64,000 bases of DNA from Megaleporinus macrocephalus (taxonomy: Eukaryota; Chordata; Actinopteri; Characiformes; Anostomidae): NCBI GenBank assembly GCA_021613375.1, contig CM038725.1, positions 38,135,824 to 38,199,823 on the forward strand, in the 5' to 3' direction. Under the pieces are notes generated by a model. It did no database searches. It was not told the origin of the DNA and saw only the letters and a program-made list of their open reading frames with translations. Below, in pieces: positions 1-15,600 of this stretch; position 1 is the stretch's first letter, and every line of letters begins with the position of its first letter. A program made the position numbers and the translations under genes.

Positions 1-175
1 TACAATGAAATATTGGCTACCACCATATATATTGCTTCATTAACATATCTTACAAATACATTTGGTACTTAATTATAAACTTGCTAACAAATGATCCATT
101 TACCTGAGTGTGGTACATTTCCTGTTAGTTATTAAAAAGGAAATATTGTGTTTTCTGTTGTATGTTGTTTTCTAG

Positions 176-342
176 GCTGTAATCTCACCAAACGTAATTT
201 AAAGCGTTCAGCAATGCTCTGCAATCACATCATCTTATCCCTGTAGGTGCTGGACATCAGTAAGAATAATATGCAGGATTCAGGAGTGGAGCTGCTCTTT
301 GATGGGCTGAAAAGTTCACTCTACAAAATGGAGATACTCAAG
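176..342 (+). pseudogene. LRR exon relic inside the satellite unit (representative copy)
   Basis: A polypyrimidine stretch ending TTTTCTAG (to 175) is followed by 167 bases that read, with one internal stop, as a fish NLR leucine-rich-repeat exon. The start reads CNLT, the middle VLDISKNNMQDSGVELLF, and the end KMEILK. Fish NLRC3-like LRR exons are usually about 170 bases with exactly this order (CNLT, then LDLSNNDLQDSGV, then CKLEIL). The stop falls between the two repeat halves, just before VLDIS, and the donor side now reads AAGTAAAC. Close copies start at 2097 and in most later units. It is dead sequence carried by the satellite, not a gene. The family assignment rests on the motif spacing and is made by eye. 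Confidence 0.8.
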
Positions 343-608
343 TAAACTATTAATGAAATCATCCCTGATTGGGGTGGACAGCTAAGAAGGTACAATAGCC
401 TGAAATCTAAGATGTTGACAGTAAAATACAATAAGTTTCAGAATTCTTCCATTTAATCCACTCTAAGCATCCCTGCATTTTACAGCACACAACAAAACAT
501 GTAGTTCGTCTGTCAAGCATGATATACTATCGTTGCATTTAGATAGGTCTCCATAAAGCTGAGGGAAAGTTCGCTTAAATCTTGATTCAGTCCTACAATC
601 GGCAAACT

Positions 609-676
609 TCTGCCTGACAGAGCTGGACCTCAGTCACAGTATTCTGCGGGATTCAGACGTGGAATATGCCCTATTC
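609..676 (+). pseudogene. Second LRR exon relic of the satellite unit (representative copy)
   Basis: Read from 614, this stretch gives LTELDLS followed by NLRDSDVEYALF in most copies, which is the consensus half-repeat of fish NLR LRR exons. It is followed by a stop. The other subfamily has LTELNLIANNLKDSEVKYAL at the matching place (near 1510-1570). Sequence upstream of it is no longer exon-like. It shows that each satellite unit keeps at least two separated LRR-derived segments. Confidence 0.7.
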
Positions 677-3600
677 TAGGCTGAAAAATTCATGCTATTT
701 CCTAAGAGACCTGGACCTTCGAAGTGAAGCTCTTTTCCGCTAGTTTAAAGAGTTTACGTTGTAAACTATAGACACTACAATTAATTTTATTTCATATTGT
801 AATAACATCTTACATAATAAATGTTAACCTATGATATTTAATTACAAAGTCTGCATTAACTTCTACTGTTATTCCTCTGAGAACACATGTTTTTTTTCAA
901 ACAGCAACAATATATTTACAATGAATTGTATGTGACAATTTACTAACCTTATTCATCACTACAGGTTTTGATCATTTTTTAGTAGATTTCACACAAATAC
1001 ATTCTAGGTGTGCTTCTAATTGTCAGATTAAAATTAATTATTGGCTACCACCTTATATATGGCTTTATTAACATACCTTACAAATACATTTGGAAACAAA
1101 TAATTAATTTACCTAAGTGTTGTACATTTTGTGCTAATTGTTAAGAAAACAATATTGTATTTTGTATTGTATTTTGTTTTCAAGGGTGTAATCTCACCGA
1201 AAGTAATTTAAAGCGTTCAGCAATTCTCTGCAATCACATCATCTTCTCAGTGTAGGAGCTGGACATCAGTAACAATGCTATGCAACTAACTTAGCCTGTA
1301 ATCTAAGATGTTGACAGTAAAATACAATAAGTTTCAGAATTCTTCCATTTAATCCACTCTAAGCATCCCTGCATTTTACAGCACACAACAAAGCGTGTAG
1401 TTTGTCTGTCATGCATGATATGCTATCTTTGCATTTAGATAGGTCTCCGTAAAGCTGAAGGAAAGCTCCCTTAAATATTGATTCAGTCCTACAATCGGCA
1501 AACTTCTGCCTGACAGAGCTGAACCTCATTGCCAATAACCTGAAGGATTCAGAAGTGAAATATGTCCTATACTAGACTGAAGAGTTCATGCTCTTTCATA
1601 AGTGACCTGGAGCTTCGGAGTGAAGCTCTTTTCTGCTAGTCTAAAGAGTTTACGTTGTAAACTGAAGACACTACAATTAACTTTGTTTCATATCGGAATA
1701 ACATCTTACATAATAAATGTTAACCTATGATATTTAATTACAAAGTCTGCATTAACTTCTACTGTTATTCCTTTGAGAACACATGTTTTTTTTCCAAACA
1801 GCAACAATATGTTTACAATAAATTGTGACAATTTACTAACCTTATTTATCACTACAGGTTTTGATCATTTTTTAGTAGATTTCACACAAATACATTATAG
1901 GTGTGCTTCTAATTGTCAGATTACAATGAAATATTGGCTACCACCATATATATTGCTTCATTAACATATCTTACAAATACATTTGGTACTTAATTATAAA
2001 CTTGCTAACAAATGATCCATTTACCTGAGTGTGGTACATTTCCTGTTAGTTATTAAAAAGGAAATATTGTGTTTTCTGTTGTATGTTGTTTTCTAGGCTG
2101 TAATCTCACCAAACGTAATTTAAAGCGTTCAGCCATGCTCTGCAATCACATCATCTTATCCCTGTAGGTGCTGGACATCAGTAAGAATAATATGCAGGAT
2201 TCAGGAGTGGAGCTGCTCTTTGATGGGCTGAAAAGTTCACTCTACAAAATGGAGATACTCAAGTAAACTATTAATGAAATCATCCCTGATTGGGGTGGAC
2301 AGCTAAGAAGGTACAATAGCCTGAAATCTAAGATGTTGACAGTAAAATACAATAAGTTTCAGAATTCTTCCATTTAATCCACTCTAAGCATCCCTGCATT
2401 TTACAGCACACAACAAAACATGTAGTTCGTCTGTCAAGCATGATATACTATCGTTGCATTTAGATAGGTCTCCATAAAGCTGAGGGAAAGTTCGCTTAAA
2501 TATTGATTCAGTCCTACAATCGGCAAACTTCTGCCTGACAGAGCTGAACCTCATTGCCAATAACCTGAAGGATTCAGAAGTGAAATATGCCCTATACTAG
2601 ACTGAAGAGTTCATGCTCTTTCATAAGTGACCTGGAGCTTCAGAGTGAAGCTCTTTTCTGCTAGTCTAAAGAGTTTACGTTGTAAACTGAAGACACTACA
2701 ATTAACTTTGTTTCATATCGGAATAACATCTTACATAATAAATGTTAACCTATGATATTTAATTACAAAGTCTGCATTAACTTCTACTGTTATTCCTTTG
2801 AGAACACATGTTTTTTTTCCAAACAGCAACAATATGTTTACAATAAATTGTGACAATTTACTAACCTTATTTATCACTACAGGTTTTGATCATTTTTTAG
2901 TAGATTTCACACAAATACATTATAGGTGTGCTTCTAATTGTCAGATTACAATGAAATATTGGCTACCACCATATATATTGCTTCATTAACATATCTTACA
3001 AATACATTTGGTACTTAATTATAAACTTGCTAACAAATGATCCATTTACCTGAGTGTGGTACATTTCCTGTTAGTTATTAAAAAGGAAATATTGTGTTTT
3101 CTGTTGTATGTTATTTTCTAGGCTGTAATCTCACCAAACGTAATTTAAAGCATTCAGCAATGCTCTGCAATCACATCATCTTATCCCTGTAGGTGCTGGA
3201 CATCAGTAAGAATAATATGCAGGATTCAGGAGTGGAGCTGCTCTTTGATGGGCTGAAAAGTTCACTCTACAAAATGGAGATACTCAAGTAAACTATTAAT
3301 GAAATCATCCCTGATTGGGGTGGACAGCTAAGAAGGTACAATAGCCTGAAATCTAAGATGTTGACAGTAAAATACAATAAGTTTCAGAATTCTTCCATTT
3401 AATCCACTCTAAGCATCCCTGCATTTTACAGCACACAACAAAACATGTAGTTCGTCTGTCAAGCATGATATACTATCGTTGCATTTAGATAGGTCTCCAT
3501 AAAGCTGAGGGAAAGTTCGCTTAAATCTTGATTCAGTCCTACAATCGGCAAACTTCTGCCTGACAGAGCTGGACCTCAGTAACAGTAATCTGCGGGATTC

Positions 3601-6600
3601 AGACGTGGAATATGCCCTATTCTAGGCTGAAAAATTCATGCTATTTCCTAAGAGACCTGGACCTTCGGAGTGAAGCTCTTTTCCGCTAGTCTAAAGAGTT
3701 TACGTTGTAAACTATAGACACTACAATTAATTGTATTTCATATTGTAATAACATCTTACATAATAAATGTTAACCTATGATATTTAATTACAAAGTCTGC
3801 ATTAACTTCTACTGTTATTCCTCTGAGAACACATGTTTTTTTCAAACAGCAACAATATATTTACAATGAATTGTATGTGACAATTTACTAACCTTATTCA
3901 TCACTACAGGTTTTGATCATTTTTTAGTAGATTTCACACAATACATTCTAGGTGTGCTTCTAATTGTCAGATTACAATTAATTATTGGCTACCACCTTAT
4001 ATATGGCTTTATTAACATACCTTACAAATACATTTGGAAACAAATAATTAATTTACCTAAGTGTTGTACATTTTGTGCTAATTGTTAAGAAAACAATATT
4101 GTATTTTGTATTGTATTTTGTTTTCTAGGGTGTAATCTCACCGAAAGTAATTTAAAGCGTTCAGCAATTCTCTGCAATCACATCATCTTCTCAGTGTAGG
4201 AGCTGGACATCAGTAACAATACTATGCACCTAACTTAGCCTCTAATCTAAGATGTTGACAGTAAAATACAATAAGATTGAATGACCTGAAGGATTCAGAA
4301 GTGAAATTTGCCCTATTCTAGACTAAAGGGTTCATGCTCTCTCATAAGAGACCTGGACTTTTGGGGTTACTAACATTATTCATCACTACAGGATCTGATC
4401 ATTTTTTAGTAGATTTCACACAAATACATTCTAGGTGTGCTTCTAATTGTCAGATTACAATTAATTATTGGCTACCACCTTATATATGGCTTTATTAACA
4501 TACCTGTCACGCATGATATACTCTCTTTGCATTTAGATAGGTCTCCGTAAAGCTGAGGGAAAGCTCCCTTAAATATTGATTCAGTCCTACAATCGGCAAA
4601 CTTCTGCCTGACAGAGCTGAACCTCATTGCCAATAACCTGAAGGATTCAGAAGTGAAATATGCCCTATACTAGACTGAAGAGTTCATGCTCTTTCATAAG
4701 TGACCTGGAGCTTCGGAGTGAAGCTCTTTTCTGCTAGTCTAAAGAGTTTACGTTGTAAACTGAAGACACTACAATTAACTTTGTTTCATATCGGAATAAC
4801 ATCTTACATAATAAATGTTAACCTATGATATTTAATTACAAAGTCTGCATTAACTTCTACTGTTATTCCTTTGAGAACACATGTTTTTTTTTCCAAACAG
4901 CAACAATATGTTTACAGTAAATTGTGACAATTTACTAACCTTATTTATCACTACAGGTTTTGATCATTTTTTAGTAGATTTCACACAAATACATTATAGG
5001 TGTGCTTCTAATTGTCAGATTACAATGAAATATTGGCTACCACCATATATATTGCTTCATTAACATATCTTACAAATACATTTGGTACTTAATTATAAAC
5101 TTGCTAACAAATGATCCATTTACCTGAGTGTGGTACATTTCCTGTTAGTTATTAAAAAGGAAATATTGTGTTTTCTGTTGTATGTTGTTTTCTAGGCTGT
5201 AATCTCACCAAACGTAATTTAAAGCGTTCAGCAATGCTCTGCAATCACATCATCTTATCCCTGTAGGTGCTGGACATCAGTAAGAATAATATGCAGGATT
5301 CAGGAGTGGAGCTGCTCTTTGATGGGCTGAAAAGTTCACTCTACAAAATGGAGATACTCAAGTAAACTATTAATGAAATCATCCCTGATTGGGGTGGACA
5401 GCTAAGAAGGTACAATAGCCTGAAATCTAAGATGTTGACAGTAAAATACAATAAGTTTCAGAATTCTTCCATTTAATCCACTCTAAGCATCCCTGCATTT
5501 TACAGCACACAACAAAACGTGTAGTTCGTCTGTCAAGCATGATATACTATCTTTGCATTTAGATAGGTCTCCGTAAAGCTGAGGGAAAGTTCGCTTAAAT
5601 CTTGATTCAGTCCTACAATCGGCAAACTTCTGCCTGACAGAGCTGGACCTCAGTAACAGTAACCTGCGGGATTCAGACGTGGAATATGCCCTATTCTAGG
5701 CTGAAAAATTCATGCTATTTCCTAAGAGACCTGGACCTTCGGAGTGAAGCTCTTTTCCGCTAGTTTAAAGAGTTTACGTTGTAAACTATAGACACTACAA
5801 TTAATTTTATTTCATATTGTAATAACATCTTACATAATAAATGTTAACCTATGATATTTAATTACAAAGTCTGCATTAACTTCTACTGTTATTCCTCTGA
5901 GAACACATGTTTTTTTTCAAACAGCAACAATATATTTACAATGAATTGTATGTGACAATTTACTAACCTTATTCATCACTACAGGTTTTGATCATTTTTT
6001 AGTAGATTTCACACAAATACATTCTAGGTGTGCTTCTAATTGTCAGATTAAAATTAATTATTGGCTACCACCTTATATATGGCTTTATTAACATACCTTA
6101 CAAATACATTTGGAAACAAATAATTAATTTACCTAAGTGTTGTACATTTTGTGCTAATTGTTAAGAAAACAATATTGTATTTTGTATTGTATATTGTTTT
6201 CTAGGGTGTAATCTCACCAAAAGTAATTTAAAGCGTTCAGCAATTCTCTGCAATCACATCATCTTCTCAGTGTAGGAGCTGGACATCAGTAACAATGCTA
6301 TGCACCTAACTTAGCCTGTAATCTAAGATGTTGACAGTAAAATACAATAAGTTTCAGAATTCTTCCATTTAATCCACTCTAAGCATCCCTGCATTTTACA
6401 GCACACAACAAAGCGTGTAGTTTGTCTGTCATGCATGATATGCTATCTTTGCATTTAGATAGGTCTCCGTAAAGCTGAAGGAAAGCTCCCTTAAATATTG
6501 ATTCAGTCCTACAATCGGCAAACTTCTGCCTGACAGAGCTGAACCTCATTGCCAATAACCTGAAGGATTCAGAAGTGAAATATGCCCTATACTAGACTGA

Positions 6601-9600
6601 AGAGTTCATGCTCTTTCATAAGTGACCTGGAGCTTCGGAGTGAAGCTCTTTTCTGCTAGTCTAAAGAGTTTACGTTGTAAACTGAAGACACTACAATTAA
6701 CTTTGTTTCATATCGGAATAACATCTTACATAATAAATGTTAACCTATGATATTTAATTACAAAGTCTGCATTAACTTCTACTGTTATTCCTTTGAGAAC
6801 ACATGTTTTTTTTCCAAACAGCAACAATATGTTTACAATAAATTGTGACAATTTACTAACCTTATTTATCACTACAGGTTTTGATCATTTTTTAGTAGAT
6901 TTCACACAAATACATTATAGGTGTGCTTCTAATTGTCAGATTACAATGAAATATTGGCTACCACCATATATATTGCTTCATTAACATATCTTACAAATAC
7001 ATTTGGTACTTAATTATAAACTTGCTAACAAATGATCCATTTACCTGAGTGTGGTACATTTCCTGTTAGTTATTAAAAAGGAAATATTGTGTTTTCTGTT
7101 GTATGTTGTTTTCTAGGCTGTAATCTCACCAAACGTAATTTAAAGCGTTTAGCAATGCTCTGCAATCACATCATCTTATCCCTGTAGGTGCTGGACATCA
7201 GTAAGAATAATATGCAGGATTCAGGAGTGGAGCTGCTCTTTGATGGGCTGAAAAGTTCACTCTACAAAATGGAGATACTCAAGTAAACTATTAATGAAAT
7301 CATCCCTGATTGGGGTGGACAGCTAAGAAGGTACAATAGCCTGAAATCTAAGATGTTGACAGTAAAATACAATAAGTTTCAGAATTCTTCCATTTAATCC
7401 ACTCTAAGCATCCCTGCATTTTACAGCACACAACAAAACATGTAGTTTGTCTGTCAAGCATGATATACTATCGTTGCATTTAGATAGGTCTCCATAAAGC
7501 TGAGGGAAAGTTCGCTTAAATCTTGATTCAGTCCTACAATCGGCAAACTTCTGCCTGACAGAGCTGGACCTCAGTAACAGTAATCTGCGGGATTCAGACG
7601 TGGAATATGCCCTATTCTAGGCTGAAAAATTCATGCTATTTCCTAAGAGACCTGGACCTTCGGAGTGAAGCTCTTTTCCGCTAGTCTAAAGAGTTTACGT
7701 TGTAAACTATAGACACTACAATTAATTGTATTTCATATTGTAATAACATCTTACATAATAAATGTTAACCTATGATATTTAATTACAAAGTCTGCATTAA
7801 CTTCTACTGTTATTCCTCTGAGAACACATGTTTTTTTTCAAACAGCAACAATATATTTACAATGAATTGTATGTGACAATTTACTAACCTTATTCATCAC
7901 TACAGGTTTTGATCATTTTTTAGTAGATTTCACACAATACATTCTAGGTGTGCTTCTAATTGTCAGATTACAATTAATTATTGGCTACCACCTTATATAT
8001 GGCTTTATTAACATACCTTACAAATACATTTGGAAACAAATAATTAATTTACCTAAGTGTTGTACATTTTGTGCTAATTGTTAAGAAAACAATATTGTAT
8101 TTTGTATTGTATTTTGTTTTCTAGGGTGTAATCTCACCGAAAGTAATTTAAAGCGTTCAGCAATTCTCTGCAATCACATCATCTTCTCAGTGTAGGAGCT
8201 GGACATCAGTAACAATACTATGCACCTAACTTAGCCTCTAATCTAAGATGTTGACAGTAAAATACAATAAGATTGAATGACCTGAAGGATTCAGAAGTGA
8301 AATTTGCCCTATTCTAGACTAAAGGGTTCATGCTCTTTCATAAGAGACCTGGACTTTTGGGGTTACTAACATTATTCATCACTACAGGATCTGATCATTT
8401 TTTAGTAGATTTCACACAAATACATTCTAGGTGTGCTTCTAATTGTCAGATTACAATTAATTATTGGCTACCACCTTATATATGGCTTTATTAACATACC
8501 TGTCACGCATGATATACTCTCTTTGCATTTAGATAGGTCTCCGTAAAGCTGAGGGAAAGCTCCCTTAAATATTGATTCAGTCCTACAATCGGCAAACTTC
8601 TGCCTGACAGAGCTGAACCTCATTGCCAATAACCTGAAGGATTCAGAAGTGAAATATGCCCTATACTACACTGAAGAGTTCATGCTCTTTCATAAGTGAC
8701 CTGGAGCTTCGGAGTGAAGCTCTTTTCTGCTAGTCTAAAGAGTTTACGTTGTAAACTGAAGACACTACAATTAACTTTGTTTCATATCGGAATAACATCT
8801 TACATAATAAATGTTAACCTATGATATTTAATTACAAAGTCTGCATTAACTTCTACTGTTATTCCTTTGAGAACACATGTTTTTTTTCCAAACAGCAACA
8901 ATATGTTTACAGTAAATTGTGACAATTTACTAACCTTATTTATCACTACAGGTTTTGATTATTTTTTAGTAGATTTCACACAAATACAATATAGGTGTGC
9001 TTCTAATTGTCAGATTACAATGAAATATTGGCTACCACCATATATATTGCTTCATTAACATATCTTACAAATACATTTGGTACTTAATTAGAAACTTGCT
9101 AACAAATGATACATTTACCTGAGTGTGAGCTAAGAAGGTACAATAGCATGAAATCTAAGATGTTGACAGTAAAATACAATAAGTTTCAGAATTCTTCCAT
9201 TTAATCCACTCTAAGCATCCCTGCATTTTACAGCACACAACAAAACATGTAGTTCGTCTGTCAAGCATGATATACTATCGTTGCATTTAGATAGGTCTCC
9301 ATAAAGCTGAGGGAAAGTTCGCTTAAATCTTGATTCAGTCCTACAATCGGCAAACTTCTGCCTGACAGAGCTGGACCTCAGTAACAGTAATCTGCGGGAT
9401 TCAGACGTGGAATATGCCCTATTCTAGGCTGAAAAATTCATGCTATTTCCTAAGAGACCTGGACCTTCGGAGTAAAGCTCTTTTCCGCTAGTCTAAAGAG
9501 TTTACGTTGTAAACTATAGACACTACAATTAATTTTATTTCATATTGTAATAACATCTTACATAATAAATGTTAACCTATGATATTTAATTACAAAGTCT

Positions 9601-12600
9601 GCATTAACTTCTACTGTTATTCCTCTGAGAACACATGTTTTTTTTTCAAACAGCAACAATATATTTACAATGAATTGTATGTGACAATTTACTAACCTTA
9701 TTCATCACTACAGGTTTTGATCATTTTTTAGTTGATTTCACACAATACATTCTAGGTGTGCTTCTAATTGTCAGATTACAATTAATTATTGGCTACCACC
9801 TTATATATGGCTTTATTAACATACCTTACAAATACATTTGGAAAAAAATAATTAATTTACCTAAGTGTTGTACATTTTGTGCTAATTGTTAAGAAAACAA
9901 TATTGTATTTTGTATTGTATTTTGTTTTCTAGGGTGTAATCTCACCGAAAGTAATTTAAAGCGTCCAGCAATTCTCTGCAATCACATCATCTTCTCAGTG
10001 TAGGAGCTGGACATCAGTAACAATACTATGCACCTAACTTAGCCTCTAATCTAAGATGTTGACAGTAAAATACAATAAGTTTCAGAATTCTTCCATTTAA
10101 TCCACTCTAAGCATCCCTGCATTTTACAGCACACAACAAAACATGTAGTTCGTCTGTCAAGCATGATATACTATCGTTGCATTTAGATAGGTCTCCATAA
10201 AGCTGAGGGAAAGTTCGCTTAAATCTTGATTCAGTCCTACAATCGGCAAACTTCTGCCTGACAGAGCTGGACCTCAGTAACAGTAATCTGCGGGATTCAG
10301 ACGTGGAATATGCCCTATTCTAGGCTGAAAAATTCATGCTATTTCCTAAGAGACCTGGACCTTCGGAGTGAAGCTCTTTTCCGCTAGTCTAAAGAGTTTA
10401 CGTTGTAAACTATAGACACTACAATTATTTTTATTTCATATTGTAATAACATCTTACATAATAAATCTTAACCTATGATATTTAATTACAAAGTCTGCAT
10501 TAACTTCTACTGTTATTCCTCTGAGAACATATGTTTTTTTTTCAAACAGCAACAATATATTTACAATGAATTGTATGTGACAATTTACTAACCTTATTCA
10601 TCACTACAGGTTTTGATCATTTTTTAGTAGATTTCACACAATACATTCTAGGTGTGCTTCTAATTTTCAGATTAAAATTAATTATTGGCTACCACCTTAT
10701 ATATGGCTTTATTAACATACCTTACAAATACATTTGGAAAAAAATAATTAATTTACCTAAGTGTTGTACATTTTGTGCTAATTGTTAAGAAAACAATATT
10801 GTATTTTGTATTGTATATTGTTTTCTAGGCTGTAATCTCACCAAAAGTAATTTAAAGCGTTCAGCAATTCTCTGCAATCACATCATCTTCTCAGTGTAGG
10901 AGCTGGACATCAGTAACAATGCTATGCACCTAACTTAGCCTGTAATCTAAGATGTTGACAGTAAAATACAATAAGTTTCAGAATTCTTCCATTTAATCCA
11001 CTCTAAGCATCCCTGCATTTTAAAGCACACAACAAAGCATGTAGTTTGTCTGTCATGCATGATATGCTATCTTTGCATTTAGATAGGTCTCCGTAAAGCT
11101 GAAGGAAAGCTCCCTTAAATATTGATTCAGTCCTACAATCGGCAAACTTCTGCCTGACCGAGCTGAACCTCATTGCCAATAACCTGAAGGATTCAGAAGT
11201 GAAATATGCCCTATACTAGACTGAAGAGTTCATGCTCTTTCATAAGTGACCTGGAGCTTCAGAGTGAAGCTCTTTTCTGCTAGTCTAAAGAGTTTACGTT
11301 GTAAACTGAAGACACTACAATTAACTTTGTTTCATATCGGAATAACATCTTACATAATAAATGTTAACCTATGATATTTAATTACAAAGTCTGCATTAAC
11401 TTCTACTGTTATTCCTTTGAGAACACATGTTTTTTTTCCAAACAGCAACAATATGTTTACAATAAATTGTGACATTTACTAACCTTATTTATCACTACAG
11501 GTTTTGATAATTTTTTAGTAGATTTCACACAAATACATTATAGGTGTGCTTCTAATTGTCAGATTACAATGAAATATTGGCTACCACCATATATATTGCT
11601 TCATTAACATATCTTACAAATACATTTGGTACTTAATTATAAACTTGCTAACAAATGATCCATTTACCTGAGTGTGGTACATTTCCTGTTAGTTATTAAA
11701 AAGGAAATATTGTGTTTTCTGTTGTATGTTGTTTTCTAGGCTGTAATCTCACCAAACGTAATTTAAAGTGTTTAGCAATGCTCTGCAATCACATCATCTT
11801 ATCCCTGTAGGTGCTGGACATCAGTAAGAATAATATGCAGGATTCAGGAGTGGAGCTGCTCTTTGATGGGCTGAAAAGTTCACTCTACAAAATGGAGATA
11901 CTCAAGTAAACTATTAATGAAATCATCCCTGATTGGGGTGGACAGCTAAGAAGGTACAATAGCCTGAAATCTAAGATGTTGACAGTAAAATACAATAAGT
12001 TTCAGAATTCTTCCATTTAATCCACTCTAAGCATCCCTGCATTTTACAGCACACAACAAAACATGTAGTTCGTCTGTCAAGCATGATATACTATCGTTGC
12101 ATTTAGATAGGTCTCCATAAAGCTGAGGGAAAGTTCGCTTAAATCTTGATTCAGTCCTACAATCGGCAAACTTCTGCCTGACAGAGCTGGACCTCAGTAA
12201 CAGTAATCTGCGGGATTCAGACGTAGAATATGCCCTATTCTAGGCTGAAAAATTCATGCTATTTCCTAAGAGACCTGGACCTTCGGAGTGAAACTCTTTT
12301 CCGCTAGTCTAAAGAGTTTACGTTGTAAACTATAGACACTACAATTAATTTTATTTCATATTGTAATAACATCTTACATAATAAATGTTAACCTATGATA
12401 TTTAATTACAAAGTCTGCATTAACTTCTACTGTTATTCCTCTGAGAACACATGTTTTTTTTTCAAACAGCAACAATATATTTACAATGAATTGTATGTGA
12501 CAATTTACTAACCTTATTCATCACTACAGGTTTTGATCATTTTTTAGTAGATTTCACACAATACATTCTAGGTGTGCTTCTAATTGTCAGATTACAATTA

Positions 12601-15600
12601 ATTATTGGCTACCACTTTATATATGGCTTTATTAACATACCTTACAAATACATTTGGAAACAAATAATTAATTTACCTAAGTGTTGTACATTTTGTGCTA
12701 ATTGTTAAGAAAACAATATTGTATTTTGTATTGTATTTTGTTTTCTAGGGTGTAATCTCACCGAAAGTAATTTAAAGCGTTCAGCAATTCTCTGCAATCA
12801 CATCATCTTCTCAGTGTAGGAGCTGGACATCAGTAACAATACTATGCACCTAACTTAGCCTCTAATCTAAGATGTTGACAGTAAAATACAATAAGATTGA
12901 ATGACCTGAAGGATTCAGAAGTGAAATTTGCCCTATTCTAGACTAAAGGGTTCATGCTCTTTCATAAGAGACCTGGACTTTTGGGGTTACTAACATTATT
13001 CATCACTACAGGATCTGATCATTTTTTAGTAGATTTCACACAAATACATTCTAGGTGTGCTTCTAATTGTCAGATTACAATTAATTATTGGCTACCACCT
13101 TATATATGGCTTTATTAACATACCTGTCACGCATGATATACTCTCTTTGCATTTAGCTAGGTCTCCGTAAAGCTGAGGGAAAGCTCCCTTAAATATTGAT
13201 TCAGTCCTACAATCGGCAAACTTCTGCCTGACAGAGCTGAACCTCATTGCCAATAACCTGAAGGATTCAGAAGTGAAATATGCCCTATACTAGACTGAAG
13301 AGTTCATGCTCTTTCATAAGTGACCTGGAGCTTCGGAGTGAAGCTCTTTTCTGCTAGTCTAAAGAGTTTACGTTGTAAACTGAAGACACTACAATTAACT
13401 TTGTTTCATATCGGAATAACATCTTACATAATAAATGTTAACCTATGATATTTAATTACAAAGTCTGCATTAACTTCTACTGTTATTCCTTTGAGAACAC
13501 ATGTTTTTTTTCCAAACAGCAACAATATGTTTACAGTAAATTGTGACAATTTACTAACCTTATTTATCACTACAGGTTTTGATCATTTTTTAGTAGATTT
13601 CACACAAATACATTATAGGTGTGCTTCTAATTGTCAGATTACAATGAAATATTGGCTACCACCATATATATTGCTTCATTAACATATCTTACAAATACAT
13701 TTGGTACTTAATTATAAACTTGCTAACAAATGATCCATTTACCTGAGTGTGGTACATTTCCTGTTAGTTATTAAAAAGGAAATATTGTGTTTTCTGTTGT
13801 ATGTTGTTTTCTAGGCTGTAATCTCACCAAACGTAATTTAAAGCGTTCAGCAATGCTCTGCAATCACACCATCTTATCCCTGTAGGTGCTGGACATCAGT
13901 AAGAATAATATGCAGGATTCAGGAGTGGAGCTGCTCTTTGATGGGCTGAAAAGTTCACTCTACAAAATGGAGATACTCAAGTAAACTATTAATGAAATCA
14001 TCCCTGATTGGGGTGGACAGCTAAGAAGGTACAATAGCCTGAAATCTAAGATGTTGACAGTAAAATACAATAAGTTTCAGAATTCTTCCATTTAATCCAC
14101 TCTAAGCATCCCTGCATTTTACAGCACACAACAAAACGTGTAGTTCGTCTGTCAAGCATGATATACTATCGTTGCATTTAGATAGGTCTCCATAAAGCTG
14201 AGGGAAAGTTCGCTTAAATCTTGATTCAGTCCTACAATCGGCAAACTTCTGCCTGACAGAGCTGGACTTCAGTAACAGTAACCTGCGGGATTCAGACGTG
14301 GAATATGCCCTATTCTAGGCTGAAAAATTCATGCTATTTCCTAAGAGACCTGGACCTTCGGAGTGAAGCTCTTGTCCGCTAGTCTAAAGAGTTTACGTTG
14401 TAAACTATAGACACTACAATTAACTTTGTTTCATATTGTAATAACATCTTACATAATAAATGTTAACCTATGATATTTAATTACAAAGTCTGCATTAACT
14501 TCTACTGTTATTCCTCTGAGAACATATGTTTTTTTTTCAAACAGCAACAATATATTTACAATGAATTGTATGTGACAATTTACTAACCTTATTCATCACT
14601 ACAGGTTTTGATCATTTTTTAGTAGATTTCACACAAATACATTCTAGGTGTGCTTCTAATTTTCAGATTAAAATTAATTATTGGCTACCACCTTATATAT
14701 GGCTTTATTAACATACCTTACAAATACATTTGGAAAAAAATAATTAATTTACCTAAGTGTTGTACATTTTGTGCTAATTGTTAAGAAAACAATATTGTAT
14801 TTTGTATTGTATATTGTTTTCTAGGCTGTAATCTCACCAAAAGTAATTTAAAGCGTTCAGCAATTCTCTGCAATCACATCATCTTCTCAGTGTAGGAGCT
14901 GGACATCAGTAACAATGCTATGCACCTAACTTAGCCTGTAATCTAAGATGTTGACAGTAAAATACAATAAGTTTCAGAATTCTTCCATTTAATCCACTCT
15001 AAGCATCCCTGCATTTTAAAGCACACAACAAAGCATGTAGTTTGTCTGTCATGCATGATATGCTATCTTTGCATTTAGATAGGTCTCCGTAAAGCTGAAG
15101 GAAAGCTCCCTTAATTATTGATTCAGTCCTACAATCGGCAAACTTCTGCCTGACCGAGCTGAACCTCATTGCCAATAACCTGAAGGATTCAGAAGTGAAA
15201 TATGCCCTATACTAGACTGAAGAGTTCATGCTCTTTCATAAGTGACCTGGAGCTTCAGAGTGAAGCTCTTTTCTGCTAGTCTAAAGAGTTTACGTTGTAA
15301 ACTGAAGACACTACAATTAACTTTGTTTCATATCGGAATAACATCTTACATAATAAATGTTAACCTATGATATTTAATTACAAAGTCTGCATTAACTTCT
15401 ACTGTTATTCCTTTGAGAACACATGTTTTTTTTCCAAACAGCAACAATATGTTTACAATAAATTGTGACATTTACTAACCTTATTTATCACTACAGGTTT
15501 TGATCATTTTTTAGTAGATTTCACACAAATACATTATAGGTGTGCTTCTAATTGTCAGATTACAATGAAATATTGGTTACCACCATATATATTGCTTCAT